This document shows, one piece after another, positions 59,496-64,000 of a stretch of 64,000 bases of DNA. The first letter of the stretch is position 1. Each line of letters starts with the position of its first letter. This stretch comes from Lawsonibacter sp900766145. Its GTDB lineage: Bacteria > Bacillota > Clostridia > Oscillospirales > Oscillospiraceae. The position numbers and the translations under genes were made by a program. The notes under the pieces are model-generated. The model saw only the letters and a list, made by a program, of their open reading frames with translations. It made no database searches and had not been told where the DNA came from. The stretch lies in assembly GCF_030372275.1 (NCBI RefSeq), contig NZ_JAUDDJ010000001.1. One strand, given 5' to 3'.

Positions 59496-62400
59496 TTACT
59501 TTCCCAGCTGACAGAACTGCATGAGCATCGTGGCCACCTGAGCCCGTGTAGCGGTGCCCTGGGGATTAAGGCCGCCGTCCATACCTGAGATGATGCCCTG
59601 CTCCACACACCAGGCCATGGCCTGCACAGCCCAGTCGCTGACACTGGCCGCATCAGTATAGCCGGAGAGGCTGCCTGCGGCAGGCTTGCCCGCGTAGTTC
59701 CATAGCATGACGGCCAGCTGCTCTCGAGTGAGGGCGCTGTCCATGTTGGTGCCGTCGGAAATGCCATTTGCCATGGCCCACTGGCGGCCCGCCTCATACC
59801 AGGCGCCGCCGTTGGAGCTGGTATCCGCCCCGTCATAAGCGGCCAGGACGGTGACGATCATACCCCGGGTCATGGAAGCGTCGGGAGAGAAGGTGTTGCC
59901 GCCGGTGCCGGAGAAGATTTCCCGGCTGGTGACAAAATCGATGTACTCGCTACCCCAGTAGCTGCCGGGCACGTCGGTAAAGGTCTTGGAGTTGTCCACG
60001 ATCTTCACGGTGTCGCCGTCGCTGAGGGTGACGGCCACGCCGTTTTCGGTGGTAAGACTGGTCTTGATGACCTCCTCCGTGCCGTTATCCTTGACCAGCA
60101 CGGCCACGGTACCGGAGGTGACGCGCTTCACAGGGATCTCCACCCGGACGGCGGTGCCACTGGGCAGGTCCACGGTGATGGTGGGAGCCTCATCCCGGTC
60201 GGTGGTGACAGGCACCTCGGGCATAGGCAGGGTCACGGCCTCGCCCTTCTCCTGAGCGTCTTCCACCAGGTCGGCGGGCAGCTTCACTTCCGCCTCTGCC
60301 TTACCGTCCTCGTCCACCGTAGTAACGGAGGAGGAGCCGTCCTTGTTGTCCACGGTGGTTTTGCTGGAGCCGTCGGGGTTCTCCACCACTTCGGTCTGGT
60401 TGCCGTCCTTGTCGGTGGTGGTGGTGGTGACGGTGCCGTCCTTCTTGGTCTCCACAACCTCCTTGGAGCCGTCGGGCCACTTGGTGGTCTCAGTGGTGGA
60501 GCCGTCCGGCTTGGTTACGGTAGTGGTAGTAGAACCATCCGGATTTTTCTCGGTCTCGGTGGTGCTGCCGGAACTGGAAGATCCGCCGCCGCCGGAGCTG
60601 GTGCGGACGGAAGTCTCGCTGTGGAAGTAAAGTGCCTTAGAGACAAGAGCGTTGACGTCGATTTCCTCGCGGAAGGGGGAACCGTAGATCGCCCTGGCAC
60701 TGTTCTCGTCCGTCCCCACGGTTACAGCGATCTGTTGGTTGGATTGAGGTGAAATGATAATGCCGCTGTCGACGTAAATGCCCATAATGTCGCCCGTGGC
60801 AGTGACAGTGCCGCCAGAGATGGTAATAGCGCCGATAAGGACGTCGATGCCCGCACCGTAGCCCGCAGCAGTGATGGTACCGTCGGTAATCGTAGTGTCG
60901 TAGTAGCTTTGGATACCCATTTTGTCTCTCACGGCAATGATGGTACCGCCGGAAATAGCAATCTCGTTCCAGGCCTGGATACCAGTCAAGCAATCCGTGG
61001 CAGTGACAGTACCGTCGGTAATGATAACGTCGCCGTCAGCTCCGATACCTATACTTGTACTGTCGCTTTCACCTATGGCAGTGACAGTGCCGCCAGAGAT
61101 GGTGATATTTCCCACGGCCCAGATGCCCCTGTGCGCAGTGGTCACCAGTCTACCATCTCCGGAGATGGTGATATCCTCCTGGGCCAGGATGCCAAACGTG
61201 TCGTTGCCTCCCGTTTCTGCCACGGCAATGATGTTCGCGCCAATCAGTTCAATACCAAGCGATTCTTCGCAGTAGATTGCAGTAAATTGTCCCTCAATGT
61301 TAGACTTATTCAAATTCGAAATATTTGCATTGTTCAGGGTCAGGGTCTCGCCGTCCCATTTGATGTTGTAGTCGCTCTCGCTTGCATTTTGGGTGGTAAC
61401 CTGGCCATCTTCATCCGTCTTGGCGTAAGCAATCGTCGAAGATGTTTTATCTCCGTACAGCTCCACCCCACCGATATAGAGGTTTGTAACCACGCCCTCT
61501 ACCGGGTCAACGACCTGACTGTGGAAGTATTCCTTTCCGTTTGTAAAGGTGCATTCGCTGTTAAACGGCGAGCCTATGATTTCCTCACTGCTGGTTGCAT
61601 CTGCTCCCGACCTTACCTGGATAGCTTTCCCGTCTGGCGGGGCCACGGTTATGTTGCCATAGAGGCCGCCAACAACAGTGACTGTGCCGCCGGAGATCAT
61701 AATGCTGCTGTCCGAGTACGAGTTGTAAATGCCATAGCTGCTTTCGCCATTGGCATTGACGTTGATGGTACCGCCGGAGATGATAAGGCCGCCTGCGGTG
61801 GTACGAATCCCATAGCTGCTTTCGCCATCCACATTGATATTAACGGTACTGCCGGAGATGACCATCTCTTTAAACCATCCTGTCTCAAGACCAGCGCTGT
61901 ATTGGCCCTCGGCGGTGATTTCTAGTGTACCGCCGGAGATGGTGAGCCCGCCATAATTCGTAGAAATACCGACACTGTATGGGCCATCGGTATTGACTTC
62001 GAGCTTCCCGTCACCTGAAATGGCAATATTGCTCTCAGGGCTGTAGATTCCAAAGACAGATCGGCCAGATCCATTATCCGCAACCGCTACTTGGTTGGTG
62101 CTGTTCTCCGCCAATTCAATCTTGAAATCACTGGTGCAATAGATGGCGGCCAACCATTCCTTTTCCCATTCGGTGAAGGCATATCCCCCCCGGATGTTTG
62201 CGTTGTTCAGGGTCAGGGTGGTGCCATCCCAGGAAATGTTGTAATTGCTCGCGGTTGCGCCCTGGGTGATGACCTGTCCATTTTCATCCGTCTTGGCGTA
62301 GGCGGTGGTATTCTCATCCCCGTAGAGTCCCACGCCGCCGACGTAGATATTGGGTTCGACTTCGGGATCGGGTTCGGACTCCGGCGTCTCGGGCAGTTTG

Positions 62401-63227
62401 GCCGTTATGGCAGCGGCGATCAGCCCGTGGCCGTAGGCATTGGGGTGGAAGTCCAGGTTCATGGGCGCAAACGAGGCATTGCAGGGATTTTTTTCCGCTT
62501 TCTCAAATGACGTATACGCGTCCGCCACTTCATAGCCATAGAGGGTAGCACCTGTTTGAATCGCGGTATTTAAAGCCTTTACACCTTCTTTAAATGCCTC
62601 TACTATTGCGGGTAAAAAACTGGAAAACGCATATGCATATGGATTATACTGATTCGCCACAATAATGGTCACGTCCGGGTTGACCGTTTTAATGGCCGTA
62701 ATAATGCTGGCCAAATTCTTTCCAAACGTTGTTAATGCTGCGGTTGCTGCATCAGATTCCGCAAAGTCTCCGATCACACTTGTGGCAACAACTATCAGAG
62801 CGCTCTGTAAATTAGTTGTACCCTCTTTTCCTGCCAGCGCGTCCTGCACGTCTTGGGCGCTGATATCCGGCTCATTGGTCTCATTATACTTGTCGGCCAA
62901 AAACTGGTACAGGGCCCCCATCAGGTCGTTGCCCCCGATGGTGATGGTAATGAGGTCGGCATTTTTCAGCGTTTCGGCGTTTGCCTGGTCTGTTACAACG
63001 CCCAGCAAATCCCCCGAAGTAGCGCCGTCTTCCGCCAATATATTCAGATCGTATCCATTCTTATCCGCTACGATTTCCGCAAAGGACTGTTCTCCTTCCA
63101 GCCCATATCCGGTAGTGATACTGTCCCCCAGGGCCACGTAGCTGTTGCCTGCCGCCAGGACGGCAACAGGCAGCAGGGACAGGCACAGCACCAGGACCAT
63201 GCACAGGCTGATCAGTCGCTTTTTCAA
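59496..63227 (-). CDS. Large surface protein: SGNH hydrolase, beta-helix repeats, SLH anchors
   Basis: 1243 aa with a TTG start at 63227 (GGAGG eight bases upstream). Order: signal peptide 1-25 (ending VAVLAAG); SGNH hydrolase to about 285 with YVALGDSITTG, GGNDLMG and DFHPNAYGHG; two long arrays of DISGGTxxx-type beta-helix repeats, each opened by an IYVGGVGLYGDEN-like module; a Thr/Lys-rich linker with DGSTTTT- and DGSKEVV-type repeats (about 890-990); and three S-layer homology domains at the C-terminus (FTDVPGSYWGSEYIDFV and so on). It should be exported and held on the cell wall. Confidence 0.9.
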   Translation of the reverse strand: MKKRLISLCMVLVLCLSLLPVAVLAAGNSYVALGDSITTGYGLEGEQSFAEIVADKNGYDLNILAEDGATSGDLLGVVTDQANAETLKNADLITITIGGNDLMGALYQFLADKYNETNEPDISAQDVQDALAGKEGTTNLQSALIVVATSVIGDFAESDAATAALTTFGKNLASIITAIKTVNPDVTIIVANQYNPYAYAFSSFLPAIVEAFKEGVKALNTAIQTGATLYGYEVADAYTSFEKAEKNPCNASFAPMNLDFHPNAYGHGLIAAAITAKLPETPESEPDPEVEPNIYVGGVGLYGDENTTAYAKTDENGQVITQGATASNYNISWDGTTLTLNNANIRGGYAFTEWEKEWLAAIYCTSDFKIELAENSTNQVAVADNGSGRSVFGIYSPESNIAISGDGKLEVNTDGPYSVGISTNYGGLTISGGTLEITAEGQYSAGLETGWFKEMVISGSTVNINVDGESSYGIRTTAGGLIISGGTINVNANGESSYGIYNSYSDSSIMISGGTVTVVGGLYGNITVAPPDGKAIQVRSGADATSSEEIIGSPFNSECTFTNGKEYFHSQVVDPVEGVVTNLYIGGVELYGDKTSSTIAYAKTDEDGQVTTQNASESDYNIKWDGETLTLNNANISNLNKSNIEGQFTAIYCEESLGIELIGANIIAVAETGGNDTFGILAQEDITISGDGRLVTTAHRGIWAVGNITISGGTVTAIGESDSTSIGIGADGDVIITDGTVTATDCLTGIQAWNEIAISGGTIIAVRDKMGIQSYYDTTITDGTITAAGYGAGIDVLIGAITISGGTVTATGDIMGIYVDSGIIISPQSNQQIAVTVGTDENSARAIYGSPFREEIDVNALVSKALYFHSETSVRTSSGGGGSSSSGSTTETEKNPDGSTTTTVTKPDGSTTETTKWPDGSKEVVETKKDGTVTTTTTDKDGNQTEVVENPDGSSKTTVDNKDGSSSVTTVDEDGKAEAEVKLPADLVEDAQEKGEAVTLPMPEVPVTTDRDEAPTITVDLPSGTAVRVEIPVKRVTSGTVAVLVKDNGTEEVIKTSLTTENGVAVTLSDGDTVKIVDNSKTFTDVPGSYWGSEYIDFVTSREIFSGTGGNTFSPDASMTRGMIVTVLAAYDGADTSSNGGAWYEAGRQWAMANGISDGTNMDSALTREQLAVMLWNYAGKPAAGSLSGYTDAASVSDWAVQAMAWCVEQGIISGMDGGLNPQGTATRAQVATMLMQFCQLGK

Positions 63228-63307
63228 ATTGGTTCCTCCTCTCGTTGTTCCGCAGTATTCTCCTGCGTGTCCACGATACTGCTTTCTTCAGTTCCAATCA
63301 CTCCCTG

Positions 63308-64000
63308 TCACGGCTCCAGCTGGCAGAATTTCTGCAGCATGACCGCCGCCTGGGCACGGGTGATCGGTTCCTGAGGGCCAAGGGTGCTGCCGTCGCCGGT
63401 ACCGGTGATGATTCCCGCGCCGCAGGCCCACTGCATGGCCGGGACAGCCCACTGGGACACGTCAAAGGCGTCGGCATAGCTGAGGATGTTGGTCTCCTCG
63501 CCGATGGACACGTCATAGCCCTGATTTTGAGCATAGCTGTGCAGCATCACCGCGAACTGCTCCCGGGTAACGGGATCGCCAGGGCCAAACTGTCCGCCGC
63601 CGTAGCCGCCTGCGACACCCTCACTGGCCGCCCAGCGGATGGCCTCGCCGTACCAGGCCCCCGGGTCCACATCTGTGAAGGCCATCAAATAGTTGACCAC
63701 CGGGCTTCCCGCCATACGCCAGAGGCTGGTGGTCACTGTGGCGCGGGACGTTGCCAGGTCGGGCCCGAAGGTAGAATCGCCGGTACCGCTCATCAGTCCG
63801 GCGGCGCAGACATAGTCCACCGCATCGTAATACCAGCTGTCTACTGCCACGTCGGTAAAGGACAGTTCGTCCGTGGTGGAGACAGATCGGACGTATTTCA
63901 CGCCGTCCAGCGTGCTGGTGATGACAGCCTCCTCCTCAAAGGGCGAGCCGCTGATGGCCGCCGCGCTGTCTGCATCGCCGCCCACAGTCACGGTGATCTG
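63308..64000 (-). CDS. SLH-domain surface protein, 5' end beyond the window
   Basis: At least 231 C-terminal residues; the frame continues through the right edge (the codons before the first Val read QIT). Three SLH domains: FTDVAVDSWYYDAVDYVCAAG, FTDVDPGAWYGEAIRWAASEG and the third around DVSQWAVPAMQWACGAGII, ending RAQAAVMLQKFCQLEP. Just before them comes SGSPFEEEAVITSTLDGVKY, which parallels YGSPFREEIDVNALVSKALY in the neighbouring protein, so the two are paralogues. 80 bases separate them. Confidence 0.88.
   Translation of the reverse strand, partial: QITVTVGGDADSAAAISGSPFEEEAVITSTLDGVKYVRSVSTTDELSFTDVAVDSWYYDAVDYVCAAGLMSGTGDSTFGPDLATSRATVTTSLWRMAGSPVVNYLMAFTDVDPGAWYGEAIRWAASEGVAGGYGGGQFGPGDPVTREQFAVMLHSYAQNQGYDVSIGEETNILSYADAFDVSQWAVPAMQWACGAGIITGTGDGSTLGPQEPITRAQAAVMLQKFCQLEP

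Noticed and set aside
60300..60620. Short DGS/TTT repeats that could be taken for a CRISPR-like or satellite array
   Set aside because: They are codon-phased low-complexity linker repeats inside the SLH protein with varying sequence and no spacers. No CRISPR array was seen anywhere in the window.

Overview
The window looks like chromosomal DNA of a GC-rich gut Clostridium of the Oscillospiraceae type (Flavonifractor/Pseudoflavonifractor-like). The reasons are strong AGGAGG ribosome sites, class II galT, a YtrA-type GntR/ABC operon, S-layer-homology surface proteins and the mobilization modules present. This assignment is an inference from gene content.

Layout. (1) 1-17,450 is ordinary chromosome: a phosphoketolase (xfp), two tiny genes, a GntR-controlled ABC operon, a LacI-type regulator with galK-galE-galT, a MarR-controlled pair of ABC exporter half-transporters, trmB, and an intact tRNA-Pro preceded by a broken 5' half copy of itself. 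(2) About 17,540-55,855 is a composite genomic island. It is framed by two nearly identical 2.5-kb direct repeats (A 17,555-20,058; B 53,128-55,629), each carrying the same four small genes and the same ATPase pseudogene. Between them lie two parallel mobilization modules (xis-like, replication-type HTH, mobC, mobA, oriT-like hairpins), an IS110-family transposon, at least three tyrosine-recombinase fragments with no intact integrase, and two blocks of probable defence genes. (3) 55,855-64,000 is chromosome again: a LysR regulator cut by the island, flavodoxin, small housekeeping and resistance-like enzymes, a TetR unit and two SLH surface proteins.

Defence block 1 (38,138 to 27,155, minus strand) reads as one six-gene operon: a DUF262/DUF1524-type nuclease of 1005 aa, HsdR, an Mrr-like nuclease, HsdM, HsdS, and a 636-aa protein of unknown family ending in an RNxxxH motif typical of HEPN ribonucleases. 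Defence block 2 (48,443-53,104 plus the nuclease-helicase at 45,826) contains a nuclease-helicase, a Myb/SANT-like DNA-binding protein, a MazG-like pyrophosphohydrolase, a DUF262/HNH protein, a NUDIX hydrolase, and a chimeric helicase in which the C-terminal part of a type I HsdR is fused in frame to a DUF3427-type helicase.

The island shows repeated deletion and fusion scars: integrase fragments, mobA joined to a macrodomain-protein remnant, the HsdR/DUF3427 chimera, and truncated LysR. It appears to be an eroding, recombined stack of mobilizable elements that has kept its defence cargo open.
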